Of a DNA stretch of 64,000 nucleotides, positions 1 to 12,553 are shown piece by piece (within the stretch, counting starts at the first letter, position 1; each line of letters starts with the position of its first letter). The translations under genes and the position numbers were made by a program. The DNA is taken from positions 175,902-239,901 of the forward strand of contig VXAZ01001058.1 in the NCBI GenBank assembly GCA_013399875.1, in the 5' to 3' direction. Source of the DNA: Gymnorhina tibicen. Its lineage: Eukaryota > Chordata > Aves > Passeriformes > Artamidae. Under the pieces are notes generated by a model. The model did not search any database. It saw only the letters and a list, made by a program, of their open reading frames with translations, and was not told the origin of the DNA.

Positions 1-413
1 AAAGGACATAAAAGTTGATCAAATGACATTACCCTTTCATTTATCCCTAGTGGGGCTATTTCACATGACTGAGTAATTTCCTGCATTGTGACAGTCTATG
101 ATTACGGCATGAGTAAAGGTGTGACGTCTGTCATATTTTCTTTTCACAATGCTGTACTTCATATTAATTCCAATGTGTATAAAAAGATGTGTGAGGAGTG
201 GGCAGTTTGGTACAGCTGGCAGGCCTGCACGACTGGCATCTGTCACACCTAGAGCCACACACACCTAAGGATGAAGAAAAAGTGCAGGCTTTCAATTCTT
301 GTTTTGGCTCAGTCTTTAGGAATGTGGATAGGATTGGGCTGCCAGGTCCCCTGTCAGAGGATCTTGAGTGCAAGACTTTCTATTTGTGGACACTGAAATT
401 GTAAGGGACTGGC
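1..413. other. non-coding DNA, nothing recognised
   Basis: Ordinary AT-rich single-copy-looking sequence leading into the CR1 fossil. Short open frames on both strands (up to 69 codons) overlap one another and match nothing I know. I see no repeat boundary, tRNA fold or convincing splice-site pair. Confidence 0.6.
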
Positions 414-668
414 TCAATATTCACAAGTCCATGGAGCATGATGGAGCTCGTCCCAGAGCACTGTGGGACCCCTCTTCACCATCTACCAAAGGCCTTGGGA
501 GTTTGTGGAGGTTCCTGCTGGCTGGAAGGTGGCCAATGATATTCTAACTTAAAAGAGTGTGAGGAAAGACCTAGGAAACCACAGAACTGTTAGTCTAACC
601 TCAGTTCCTGGAAAAATTATACTGGGTGCTGTCAAAAGGCATTTAAAGAACAGTGAAATCATCGGGCA
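414..668 (+). mobile_element. CR1 LINE fragment, reverse-transcriptase region (decayed)
   Basis: Read on the plus strand with frame changes, this piece gives the N-terminal fingers/palm stretch of CR1 ORF2. An IHKSM-x-x-DG-x-x-PR-x-L block begins near 419. It is followed by IYQRPW-x-x-x-EVPAGWK-x-AND (about 480-540), and then by K-x-x-x-KDLGN-x-R-x-VSLTSVPGKI (about 551-620), ending in a KRHLKN-like block near 650. These blocks keep the order and spacing of the CR1 polymerase. At least one frameshift lies between the first and second blocks, and stops occur in each single frame. The catalytic YADD motif would be downstream and is absent. The homology stops abruptly near 668. A short 'gggcactggcactggtt' at 664-680 recalls the CR1 segment after the ORF, so an internal deletion may join two parts of one copy. 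The copy is clearly inactive. The family identification is from memory of CR1 and I consider it secure. Confidence 0.85.
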
Positions 669-1360
669 CTGGCACTGGTTCCTCTTGGGGTGTCAATGCT
701 GGGCCTGAATGTGAGATTCATGTCATGATGGGATAGACACAAGGGGTGATATGGGGCAGCAGTTGGAGGAAAGGGGTATTTAAAAGGGTCCTTCCCTACT
801 AGGTAGGCTTGGATTTTAATCTCTCTTTTGGGTTGTTATTTGGGTTGAGCTTTGGGAACTGCAATTTTGGGCTGGCTTTATCAGTGGTTTAAAAGTTTTA
901 AAAATCATAAGCACTGACCAAATTCAAGTGCTGAGGGTGAGTCCCCCTTGGCTAGGTAATGACTGTCATTTGTGTTGTACCTGTGGCAGCCTGGGCACTT
1001 CAGCCTTCGGCCCCACCCATGGGCGTGTTTCACAGCTCTCTGCAGCTCTGGTGTTTCCTGCAGTGAGAATATTAGACAAAGCCTTAGGGTTTTGTTACCT
1101 GACAGTGTTTCCTCCATTCTGGCGGGGAACAGGCTTGGCAACTCTTGGCTGTCTCAAGATATGAAATAAGACTTAGTTTTTTCTTTCATTTTCTCTGTCT
1201 CTTGCCTTCAGTAAGACAGAAGAGGGAAAGGGGCCTCTCTTAAAATGATGGATGTAGCTGTGCTTCTTATTCATGATGTTATTACTTTCCTTATGATCTT
1301 AAATAGGATGATACCATACAAAAAAGCCAAAGATTAGAGGAATCATTAGCTTTCATTTGT
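669..1360. other. non-coding DNA after the CR1 fossil
   Basis: The first tens of bases may still be CR1-derived (see the preceding element). The rest is unremarkable. Overlapping open frames of about 78 codons at 905-1164 on both strands are mutual shadows with no recognisable product. Confidence 0.5.
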
Positions 1361-1407
1361 AATTATAGTGCACTAGCTAGGTCTCACACATTGTGAGAGC
1401 TATAATT
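1361..1407. repeat. nested inverted repeat (hairpin)
   Basis: Outer arms aattatag (1361-1368) and ctataatt (1400-1407) are perfect 8-bp complements. Inside them tctcaca (1382-1388) and tgtgaga (1392-1398) form a second perfect 7-bp stem with a 3-base loop. The left side between the stems is longer (13 bases) than the right (1 base), so the fold would have a one-sided bulge. It could be chance in AT-rich DNA or the remnant of a small fold-back element. No function is assigned. Confidence 0.45.
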
Positions 1408-4139
1408 TGTAATAATGGTGTACCTATTAAGGAAGGAATGAGTCATAACCGAGGGTATCTTTTCTAAGAATTACTTGTCTACAAATACATGATAGAATAG
1501 TATTCCTATGGTGGCTTCCCAGCTACTTGGCAGTGGGTATGTGCAAATGCTCTGTGCAGCCTGAAGCAATAGCAGCTGGTAGTGCCATTCTTAGAAATAT
1601 CACCAAAAAAGAGCCAGAAAAATAATGAGAAAGCTTTTGAGAAAAAGGATAATGGAGGTCCAGTAGTGCCATCCCTCCAGGACAATATAATAATGTGTAT
1701 AATACTTTCCTGGAAATACTGCAGCTAAGATAAAATCTGACGCTGAATCCTGAACACATCAGTGTGTGAATTCAAAGGCCCAGATAACTTTCCTTATCCT
1801 AAACATCACTTGCTCCCTGACATTCTGCCTTCAGCTTCAGCAAATCACAACCTCAGTGCCCAACTTTTATTCCTGTCTTTCTCCTAAGTATATACTTTTA
1901 GCAAAATAGTTATGCAATGCTATTTTACATTTTTAATTAAGATTTTATATCAGTTTTTTTTTGCAAGTAGGTGGTTTTTACACCCAAGTTGTATATCAGC
2001 TCCTAAAGCCAATAGATGCAAGGACAGCCACTTGTGGAATTACTTTGGCAAAGAAAATGGCTATACAAGGAGCCCTTACACTCTCTAATTACTGCTGATT
2101 TACAAAATGCAGCGAACTTCAGAGTAATAAATGTCTGAGTAGCATTTTTGCCTGTTTTTCCTGAGAGTCTCAGTATTTGGAAACACAACATTCTCTTAAG
2201 TATCAGGTTTAAATTATTAAGTGTGGACTTAATAGTGAACTATGAAGTGTGAACTATAAAAGACAAGGTTGGCTGGTTTAGTGACAAAGTCTGAAGAATA
2301 TAAATGCTTGTTTTGCACGCAGCATGGATATAAGGAGCCTGTGGGGAGAAAAAGATTTGCTCATTGGCTGATTCTGAGTACTTAAATCTTCCTGGATTAC
2401 AGCAGTCAAATACAGTAGTGGTTGAAATACTCATTTCAGTGAGTGTAGTGTCCTGTAGAGAATTTGGATCTCTCTTCCCTAATCAAGTTGATGAGTGCAC
2501 TAAAATGCAGATAAAGGTAATCTCATAGAAAGGTTGATTATTTCATCATACGTGAAGCAGCTGATAGAAGAACATCTCTGAAGCAGTTCTAGGAAAGCTT
2601 CTTTGGGACAATGGGAAGGAGTATCACATGTAATGATACAAAAAGGGGGGGAAAAAAATGTTGATTGGCCTAGTCCTGAGATTTGGTTGCACAGCTTAAG
2701 TGGTAGCTACATTAGGAACTTCTCCCAGAACAGTGCTAGCACTAGTCAGAACATTAAAATGTGTTTTTAAATACAGTAAGAATTACATGCACAACAAGAA
2801 GTCCTGGTTTAGACAATAAAACAGACATAGTACTTATGTGAAGTGCTTTCTTGTTAGGAGGTATTTTGATCTCTTGCTGAAAAAAGCTGTAGGAACAAGA
2901 AAGACAACAGACTTTCTTGCTTTTTATACTTCAGCTGACATAATTAAATTTCTTTCCCTATGCATATGTAAATATAAGCAAAACCTGGAGGATTTAGCTT
3001 TCATTAGCCCTTTTTGTAGGGGGAGAAAGAAAAGGAGGTGCCAGCTTCATTTTACTTTGGGTTTTATGAATGCAAAGTCATCTAAATGTTTGTCTGGTCC
3101 AATATCCTTCCTCTGACGGTGACCAGTAGTAGGCATAAGAATAAAGCTTAGATACATTGATGCTAGCTTGGGTGAACATTCTCTGCCAGCCAGTAAGAAT
3201 TTTAAGAATTTCAAGTGCACAGACAACTCATAAAGATACTCATCACTGAATAGTTTTAGCCCATTTTGGAATGGGAAGCAAAATATTATGACTNTTTGCT
3301 ATGACAAGTGAGACACTGATATTTCTTTCACTTTTCCCCTTCTCCTCAAATTGTGAAAATGGGTTGGATCGCTGTGATGACATGCAAAAACCCCCTTTTT
3401 TTCAAGTGTTACAAGTTGTTTTGAGGAAGGGCTAAAAGGTTGTGAAAAAGGTGCCTCAAATCACACGGACTTTTTTTACCTTGGAAGTTCAGTCTTAAAT
3501 TAAAAACACCCACTTCTTGATGTAAGTTACTCTCCTGAAGTGTTTTGTTCAGGTCTCACAGATTTGTCGTTCTGATGTGACAAGGATTCCCAGTGATGGC
3601 TGGAAAGGGTGTCTTTGTTTCCTGTGTAAACTTACTGCTAGGAAAATTGATCACTGTGGGGTTTTGTTTTGCTTCACTGTCAATAAAAGGTGTGCTACAG
3701 ATGCTGTTGGGAGTGCTCACAGGCAATACTTGCGTTTGTCCTAGGAATGCTGGCACACCATGTTCTCGGAAAGCAGTCTGACCCTTTGTAAGCCTGATGA
3801 GAAAATCCAATCTGTTCCTGCAATACAAGCCACGCCACAGTCTCTGCCAGTTCTGCTGCACCTCCTCCTAGCAGTAATTAGATCATTTGTCTCATCTGGA
3901 GAGCTCAGCCTATTGCACTTCATACAGTAGTTGTGTTGAGTCCCACAGCTCGTGTTTGAACAGAGCTGACAAAGTGTAAACATTGAAGGGACGGCAGGAT
4001 CCTTGTTCTGGGCTTTCTCCTTAGCCTTAAACACTACTATTCCTCCATGAACTTTCAGCCTTTACAAATCTGCAGGGTACAATCAGGAGGGAGTGAATGG
4101 CTGCGAGGAAACGTGAGCTGCATCCTGATCCTTGTCCTT
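1408..4139. other. non-coding DNA, nothing recognised
   Basis: AT-rich sequence with a single ambiguous base at 3294. The longest frames (92 codons at 2838-3116 plus; 101 codons at 3556-3861 minus) lack any family signature and have no supporting splice or Kozak context that I would trust. No transposable element is recognised. Confidence 0.55.
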
Positions 4140-4435
4140 TGTACATTAGATGTGTGTGATGTCCTTTGCGGCCGGGAGTGAGCTCCTCCCTGCCCCCAGG
4201 CTTCCCAAAACACTGCGGGGCCACAGCTGGGGCTGAGCTGAGCCTGGACAAGCCAAGGCTGGAGAAGAGCAGTTGCTGCCAGGCTGTAAGCTGTCCCCAC
4301 AGGACGCGCACGTGGCTTCCAGCTCAGTCCTGTGGCAGAGCCAGCTCATCCCTGCTAGCAAAAGGAAGCGTGTGGCAAAGGCTTGGATATCCACAAATGC
4401 TGCCTGGTCTCCCCCGTGCTCTGAGCTAAGGGTAC
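4140..4435. other. GC-richer patch, function unknown
   Basis: This stretch is visibly richer in G and C than its neighbours and holds a few CpGs (for example gcggccggg near 4168 and acgcgcacg near 4303). Frames of 81 to 94 codons are open on both strands, as expected when stop codons are rarer in GC-rich DNA. None reads as a known protein. It could be a decayed repeat, a non-coding RNA exon or a local compositional island. Confidence 0.3.
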
Positions 4436-7400
4436 AGATGTAGCCACATAAAGGACCAGGCTTTAATTTTCCAGGCTGGTATCCACGTTTGCCAAAAGTG
4501 CTTTGGGATTGAGCAATGATTCCAAATAAGTATCTGTTAAATCTTTAAAACTTTTATATTAAGACTTAGCATCATGCTGACTAGCTCATTTATGTTATCC
4601 TTCTGAAAATAAATCTGCTTTTTGATTTACTGTGTGAATATCAGTAGCCTGCTACTTTGAAGAACACATACAGTGAAAAAGACATTGCACAAAAATTGCT
4701 GAATGTTTCCTAATACCCGAGAAATTGGAAACAGATAATATAGATAGCAGATCTGTAAAAAGTACAGAAATGCAGTGAATAAGTTATTGTAATTAAAACA
4801 AGAGCAAATAATGACTAAAGAGCAAGGTCAGTCGGTATTTATGAAATTTCCTGACCAAGGTAAGCTGCAAAGAAACTTTTCTGAAAAGCAGAGCAAGCTG
4901 GAATAGAGTTACATTATGAGTAATGAGCTGAGTGAGTGATGTGAGACAGCAGAGGTTTATTTTGAATTGATGTAACAGGATGTATTCATCCTGACCTTCT
5001 TGAACCATAAAAGTCTTGTGATGCTTTGCTAGACAGAGCATTTCCCTGGTTACCTAACCTGCTATTTTTCATCAGCTGCTCTTACACCATGTAGGAAAAA
5101 ATGGAGAAGGTGGTGGAGAAGCTAATAGAATCATCAACTGCTTTAGTTTGTAAAGGCTAAACCAACATGGAAGTCGCTGTTAGAGAATTTCAGAGTATCT
5201 TTCTGTCTTTTTAATGTAATGTTTTCCCTTTGAAGTTATTTCATAGGTTCCATAAGAAAGATTTCATGACAAGATGTCTTTCTCTGTGCCAGGTTATCTA
5301 CTGCAGTTAGGAGGGGGGCAGCCTAGTTTTGTTGTAAATATTTAACATGTTCCAACAGTAGAGTCTCCAGCTGCACAGCCAGACTTGGCTTTCATTTAAA
5401 CAGCCTCTTGCCAAAGATATTAAAGATTTAGCTCTCTGTTTTATTTTTCATTCCTGATCTGAGCAGGGAATGCCTCTTACAACGGCTTTTTGAGAGCTCC
5501 TTTGCACTGGCCCAAATGTTTATTGGAACAATTTCCAGTGCGTAGCTGTATAAATGAGTTTTGTTTTGTTGTTTTTTTTTTTAAAGAGTATCAATCTGAA
5601 AAAGCTGTTTCCATCATGGAATAGAAATGTGCCAACCTCTAACCATGTGACTGGTTTGGTATAAGAAAATTCTACCATATAAGAAGCTTCCATCCTCCTT
5701 CCTTCTTCTCCCAGACCAATTCTTGCTGTACTTTCTGGTTTTGAAGCATCAGTTCATAACATGAAGCATCAAACTCTTCTCTCCCCATTACACCTGAGTT
5801 TCAGTGTACCAGGAACGGGGCATTCAGTTAACCACAAGTATGGAGAAATGGTAAATGCATGAAAGTTCATGTCAGCACTCAGAGAAAAGGAGAAATACTT
5901 GTTACCCCTGCTTTAGAGAAGAACAACAGAAGCACCGAAATTGGGCTGCGTGCTGCAGATCCCTCCAAGAGCTGCAGTGGAGGCTCCAGGCAAACTTCTC
6001 TTGCTGCATTTGCTCTGTGGCCACAGCCCCACGGGGCAGCTTTTAAATGCAGCTTCTGAAGGTAGCTCTCCTTGTAGCAAAACCTCACCTATAACCAGTT
6101 AAACGATTTTGTTGCTTATTGTTAGCCCTGGGTGGAACAGTCGTTGCTGTTGCAATGCTTAATGAGCAGGGTGGAGGTGGAGATCAATTGCTGGGCAAAT
6201 TAGCAACAGTGTTATCCAAGAGGAATGAAAGAAAGGTCGAGGAGAAGAAGCATCTGCTATGTTGCAGCGCAGTCCTGGGATGCCAGATACAGAACACATA
6301 GATCAAAATATAATTTAGACCTTGAACAAGAGCATCATTGTCATTTAGCTGCGTTCAGTGAGAGTCAAAGAGTAAAGAAATCATCCGTATTTCTTTAAGT
6401 TGAAATTATTTTCTTCCAATGTGACTAGAAAATTGAGTATATTGCTTTATTGGCATGTTGTTCATGTGCTGACATTGTTTCTATTTTTAAAATTTAGTAA
6501 GCAAAAATCATTCTATAAATTACTTTTTCCTGGTAACTTTTTTGGCATAACTTATTGAAAAAATTTGGACTAATGGTCCAAAAAATTGGAATCTAAATGT
6601 TCTTATATGTTGGTAAATGAGAACTTTATTACAAAATTTTTAGTGGGGTTTTTAGGAGTATTCTTATTAACTCCAAATGCTGACATACATTAAATATTTA
6701 TGATGCATGTAGTGCAGAGATCCACTCTTGATTCAGGAAATGATCAGAAGCTGAATCTGTCCTGCTTGTGCTTGAAACTCGATGGGTGAGGCAGGCAGCC
6801 TACCAGTAGTTAATACTGAAGCATGACTTTGTCTTTGGGGTGTAAAGGGAATGTTTCCCTGAAAGAACCTGGGGGTAGCCAGCCTATGGATAAGTTGGTT
6901 GAGAAGACTGTGTTTAACAGAATAAATTCTGTGGATAATGACGTGACACAAACAGTTTACCAAGTCATTGCACAACACTGTGGTGTACGCAGGAGGTTTG
7001 AGGAGCTCCAATGGAAGCAATGGCAACTCTTGTGTTAAGCTGTGTTCCTCATTTAACTGAAGCTAATTATGCAAATAACTTGTATCACTGTTCCTTGGTG
7101 CTAAGGAAAAAGTGCAATGCAATAGAAGAGATTCTAATCATTACATCTAATTACACTGGAATGAGAATTACTGGAAATCTTCAAGTGGCAATTATTCTTT
7201 TTTTATTATATTTAAGGCAATCAAAGTAAGAAATGCTGTGATCATAGTTTAATACAAAAAAGTCTGATGTAAGGAATAGCTAAGAACTTTGAACCTACTG
7301 AAGCCTTAGTGCTCTTATGTTTTTGTCTTCTTTTGCCCAAAATCAGGTAGGACAAGCATTTCAACTTAATCACTGGTCGTTTGAAAAACCGTACCTCAAG

Positions 7401-10359
7401 GCTTCCATATCTTGCTAAAATTAGATCTGTATTTTCTCAGCTTGGCTTTACGTGACTTTATGCTGGTGGGTTTTTGCTATACGTGGTCCAGGTAATTGCT
7501 TGCTCTGTGTTACTGTAATTGTAGGCCAGAAGTATGTATGTGGCTCTCACAGAAGAGGTCCTGTCTGAAATGAGGACTCTTGGGCTGAACATTCCGTGCA
7601 CACAGTTATGTCCAATGATTGCCTGAAAAAGCCATCTGATTATAATTAGTGCCTTTGCCAAGCATTGCTCTAAACTGTTCAAACTACTATAAAATCACAC
7701 TATAACCCAAGTTAAGTACCCCACACACGTATGGAAAGCTGTCATGTTGGATTCTGAAGTAAAACTCTGAAAACATTAGTTTGAACAGCTGAAACAGGTA
7801 AATGCTGAAGCTGAGACCCTGCATGGAACAACCCTCCCTGTGTTATCAAACTTCTCAGAAGAGGTCTTATGCAACAGATTTTCCCTGTCATTTGATTTTA
7901 CAGAAAGAAAAATGCTTGAAGAGGTAACTGGGAGCCTTAGCTCCCAAGAAGAGACTGAGTCAGATGAGTTCTAACCTTGTGTTTTCCAGAGTCCTTATGT
8001 TTTCCAAGACAAAGGAACAGTATGGAGGCTTTCAGAAGGCAGCATATATAGTTCTGTTGGAGACTGAAAACTGTTCTCTACAGATGTTTTCAGAAGCCTG
8101 AGTGAGGGGTGGGGTGAAGGACCATACTCCAGCACTGTCATAAGGAAATGGAACCTTGAACCTGCAGTTCCTCTCATGGGCCATTATTGTTGGTGATGTC
8201 ACCAACATCCCTGAATACTTGTCAGATTATAGGTTTATATTTTTATTTTGGTTATCCTGAAAGTTCAGGGGTTTTTTAACTTGTTCATCTTCCCACACTA
8301 CCTGAGAAGGAAAACTTCACAAAGGACTTGCCCAATCTTACCTCTTTGTTCCTCTCATGGTAACCCTGATGTCACCAAATGATATCTTTATATATATATA
8401 ATTTGTTCCTGAAATTGAAGCTGGATCTGCATACCTTGGAAGAGTCATATCTCTAATTGAAACATATTTCTTAAACTACTGATCTTTCTTCTTTTACTTT
8501 GTGTCCCATGTATTTAAAGCACAACATTCAAAGAAAAGTTACTTAATGAAGCACCATGTCCTATTCCCTCTTTTCTTCATCTGGTAATTAGTAGATTTAT
8601 AAAGATGCTTTCCTTGTTTTTTGGCATCTATTTTCCAAGTTCAGTTGTCATGTGCAAGACAGGTTTTGGTTTCTTGGTAGTATTATTGTAAATATAACAT
8701 TCAACTCTCTGCCTAGACTTTTAAAGAGCCAGGTATTTCAGTCCTTTGGGTTTTTACTGTTTAAAATCTGGAAACACTACTGCACCTCATTTGAGTCCTC
8801 TCTTTCCCATGGTTTGCCTATTGCAGTTTGAGTCCTCTGTTCTTTTGTTCAACGTTGCTTGCTTTAGTCATTGTATCAGCCCAAAAAAAGGAATTAGAGC
8901 ATTCAGTTTCACACTGTCATCTGTCATTAAATTCTGTTCCCCATGTACTTCTCATTAATTCCCCCAGGGACAGACTGATCTTAAGGCTGTTCTGGGATCT
9001 CTGAATTCAGGGGAATGCATGTATGGCAGAGGTCCTACTCTGAGAACCACTGAGAAAATTAAGGGATAATAAAGGTTGCCTTATCTGTGGTTGTGAGGTG
9101 GCAATTTGCCCCAGGAAGGAAGACTAGCCCTATAAATTTGACTTATTCTGGCTCACCCAGTGAGTGAACACCAGTGCGTGTTGCTGAGATGGGGCATTGC
9201 TTTCTGTCTCCAGGGAGAGAACTTCTGTCCTTTCCTGTCCTTCGGGCCACTGTTTCACTTGATTGTTTCAGCACACTGTGCCGCTAGAAGCTTCACTGCA
9301 TTCTTTTGTCAGATTGCACAGCAGTTCCTCTTAATTTAGTGCTAATTTGTATGCTCTGCAGTGCTTTGTTTTTGAGATTTAGAATTCTCAGTACTTTTCT
9401 GTTAATTTCCTATGTAATAGGATTTTAATACATAGAAAGCAAATGATCTCTTTGGAATGTTTAAAGTCCTAATCTTGCTGTGTAAATCTCCCTTATTATC
9501 TAAGTATTTCCTACCGTTGATAGCTACTTTTAAAGCATTAACTTTTTTTGTGGCCTTCACCGGAGTCTTTATTTGCATTTTGTGTCTGCATTAGACATGT
9601 GGATGCTTGGATCTGTTACAATATACTGTATCAGTGCATGCTTATTAGCATGAATCTTCTTAGTCTGGAAGATAAGACTGTTGCTGTATGTAAAGTATGG
9701 AAGTGTGAAGCTGACGAAGGGTTTTACCAGCTGAGATATTCAGTCTAGTGAGTTTATGTTAGCATGGCCCCCTCTTCTGAAGATGTGAGAAGTATTGGTT
9801 GGGAGGATTTATTTTAATATCAGTGGAAGGAAGGTGACCAAATAAAAAAACAAAATCAATTTCAGTGTGAGTCTTGATGTTACAAATATAATTTCAGCTT
9901 GATTAAAGTTAGTTTTTAGTGACTTTAAACAGAAATTTGTACTGATGCAGTAAACATTTTCTCCTGTCCTTTCTGTCAAGTTTCTTTCAGTCACCATCTC
10001 TCTTTGGACTCTGTATGCAGTTAGAATGATATATCATTATAATAATTGTTACTGCTGCCAGAATAGATACAAAATTGTAAAACCAGCAAGGCGTGGTAGA
10101 ATAGGACGGTGCCTGTGTCTGAACAGAGGGCTGCTAATTTCTCTAGTGGGGCCTAAGTTTTTTTCCACTGTACGGGACTGATTGAGTCTCACCACTCAGT
10201 GGTACTGAACCCTAATGCAGCCCTGGGCAGAGAAAAGATGCCAACAAGGTAAAATATGGAGGTAAAACACTAAAATTGGAGATGAGAATTTGTTAGGTTA
10301 AAGCATAGTACAAATACGGTGACTATTAGAGCATGGTTTCTTCATATCTAATAGCCCAT
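4436..10359. other. long non-coding stretch with simple repeats only
   Basis: I see no gene or dated transposon here. Small items: a T-rich tract at 5559-5582 ending in 11 T; an octamer-type POU motif (attatgcaaat, 7066-7076); and (TA)6 at 8389-8400. The open frames are all below about 100 codons and unrecognised. Confidence 0.55.
8389..8400. repeat. (TA)6 microsatellite
   Basis: Six uninterrupted TA units within a tatatata-rich context. It is too short to say more. Confidence 0.8.
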
Positions 10360-11110
10360 AAAACACCTCGAGCGCTTTTTAAATTGCCCTTTGTATACTG
10401 AATAACAATCAAATAAATTTAAAGAAACTGCAAACAAACGACAAACATTTTACACAAAACTCTATGACAAGAAGCCATTGATGGAATATTTGGCTGAAAC
10501 TCTTTACTTAAGCACTAAAACCACTTTTGCCAAATCTAACATTAAAGAAGACTTTGTCTAATAATATATAACCATTATGTCTTTGATGTACAGCCATGAC
10601 AATGATCTTAGTGAAGGATTATGGCATTGCATTAAGCAGAGGAGACTTTAATACCACAGTATTAACCCACCATGGTGATCTCTGGAGCAGCACAACTTAC
10701 CTGACACATTAGGGACAAATTCAGGTTATTAAGCCTAATTAAATCTATTTTAACAGGATTTAGCAGCATCTATCTAGAGGTTGCCAGTCTTGATTTAAAT
10801 TTGTCTAGAGTCTGTGCCAGTGCCACATAAGTCACTGAAAAGATTACTATGCTCTTTGGTGGCCTTTGGATCAGACTGATCTGCAGACAGATGCTCACAG
10901 AGACATCAGCATTACAAATGGAAGAATACATATTTCTGCAGCCACCCTTTTATCTGACAGCTGTTCCATTAAAGTATTTCTGAACCTACAAGTCTGCTCC
11001 CCAGTTAATGGCTCATAATGCAAATAGATAATTGTTGACCACTTCCTGCTAAGCAAAGCAATCCCTATGCTTTTTTAAACTTAATATTTAACTCTTTATT
11101 TTGCATTTCA
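10360..11110. promoter_or_regulatory. candidate conserved non-coding element (enhancer-like texture)
   Basis: Seen: a repeat-free, AT-rich but complex stretch without low-complexity runs. It carries homeodomain-type cores (cctaattaaa near 10735), an octamer-like core in cataatgcaaatagataattg (around 11017-11036) and several caaat and gata words. Such texture is common in vertebrate developmental enhancers found in gene deserts. Inferred: it may be conserved across birds or amniotes. There is no direct proof; these short motifs also occur by chance in AT-rich DNA. Boundaries are approximate. Confidence 0.2.
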
Positions 11111-12512
11111 TTGCACAGAGTTCAGAGTCCAAAAAGGAGGGTTCAGCATCTTCCCTTTATTCAGTGTTAAATATCCTGCCTGCTGAAATGCATATTTATA
11201 GTCCCTCTAAGCTGTTTTAGAGATAATTGGGTTTGACCTGTCTTAAATGTTTGGGATGCTTTTTACTGTATCTTAATTCATGCTGATGTTCAGTTGGTCA
11301 AATTTTCCTTCTATTTTAAATCAGTGTAAAAATTAGGATATACTATTTTTTCCTATATTGATAACTGATACAGAAGGAAAGTGTCAAAAGGTTAGAGATA
11401 GCAAAATCCACAAGAGTTCTTGTGTCAAATGGCTTCACAAGACAAAGACACACAAAGCATACTGTCTGGCCTGATGTTTTTATTATCTGTGAAATTTCCA
11501 ATGGCAGTTAATCTGTAATTTCCTGTTAGAATGTAGGCATCAGGCAAAATTTTTTGCCTAGAGAAATTGTGTTTAAAAACCATTGTAGTGATTCTTTAGA
11601 AACTGAATCATCTCAATCACTTTGGAAGAGGAAATACAGCAGTCCTCAGAAAAGCTGGAGTCCAGTGCAGACACAGTTTAGTTCACTCCTGCCTGCCTTT
11701 GCTCTTCCCTGCAAGCTGTAACTCTGTCCTTGAACTTCCTTTTCTCAGGGGAGGTTCTCTGTCAGGAAGAACTTCAGAAATTAAAATCACTTCCCTGCAG
11801 AGAGAACTCCCCACAAAGCAGTATAGCCCCTGGATTTGCTAGTACAGAACATCATGAGTAGAAATACAGAAGACTCCTGGTGGTCTTTGTAATTTGCTGT
11901 TTATGTAAACTGGAATTTAATCACTAATGAATGGAAGTGCGGGGTTTGAAGGTAAAAGATCCAATAGCTGCCCTACTTTTCCTCATTGAGAGCTTCTTCC
12001 TTTGTGTCTTGCACTTGGATATAATTGGAAGTGTATTATCCTGCAGAACCTGCAGAGGAGGACCATGCATGGATATTCCCTTCTCAGGAAAAGACTATGG
12101 GGTTTTTGACAGGTTTGAAATGAAATACCAAAAAAACCCAAAACATCAAAATGAAGTGCTTTCACATTTTCGTATTACCACCCCCTTGTTTCTAGCACAA
12201 TGTGTAGAATTTAGCCCAAATTCTCACCTAATTTTGTTTGCCCTTTATCTCTTTATCATATTGAATATTTCTAATATGAAAAGCTACCTTTTAGAAATAA
12301 AATTTCTGGAGATACCTTGTGTTTTCAAAGGGAGCCACATTCACTACTTTCATAGTTGGACTTGAACCAGTAGCTCTTCACTGATGTGTTCCTAAAATAT
12401 CCTGATCAAAATGGCATGATAATCCTGATATTTCCCTGACTTGAGCATTTACAGAACAAAAAAAATTAGTAAATGTTGAAGTATTTCAGCTTTTCTGTAC
12501 AGGGTTNGGTGT

Positions 12513-12514
<2 letters not shown>
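11111..12514. other. non-coding DNA with one long spurious frame
   Basis: Holds a 144-codon plus-strand frame (11931-12365) whose translation matches no family I know. It is hydrophobic and composition-driven, and I do not call it a gene. An ambiguous base lies at 12507, just before the poly-T run. Confidence 0.5.

Positions 12515-12552
<38 letters not shown>
12515..12552. repeat. poly-T run of 38 bases
   Basis: An uninterrupted homopolymer of 38 T. The nearby N (12507) suggests the assembly is uncertain here, so the exact length is unreliable. On the minus strand it would be a poly-A tail, but the sequence on either side is not recognised as a retrotransposed transcript. Confidence 0.9.

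Positions 12553-12553
<1 letters not shown>

Noticed and set aside
5300..5325. CTCF-like word around aggaggggggcagcc
   Set aside because: Spacing is off by one base against the known core and the left half does not fit.
11931..12365. 144-codon plus-strand open frame
   Set aside because: Translation is composition-driven and unlike any family I know; a 60-codon frame is open on the other strand, and there are no splice or expression clues.
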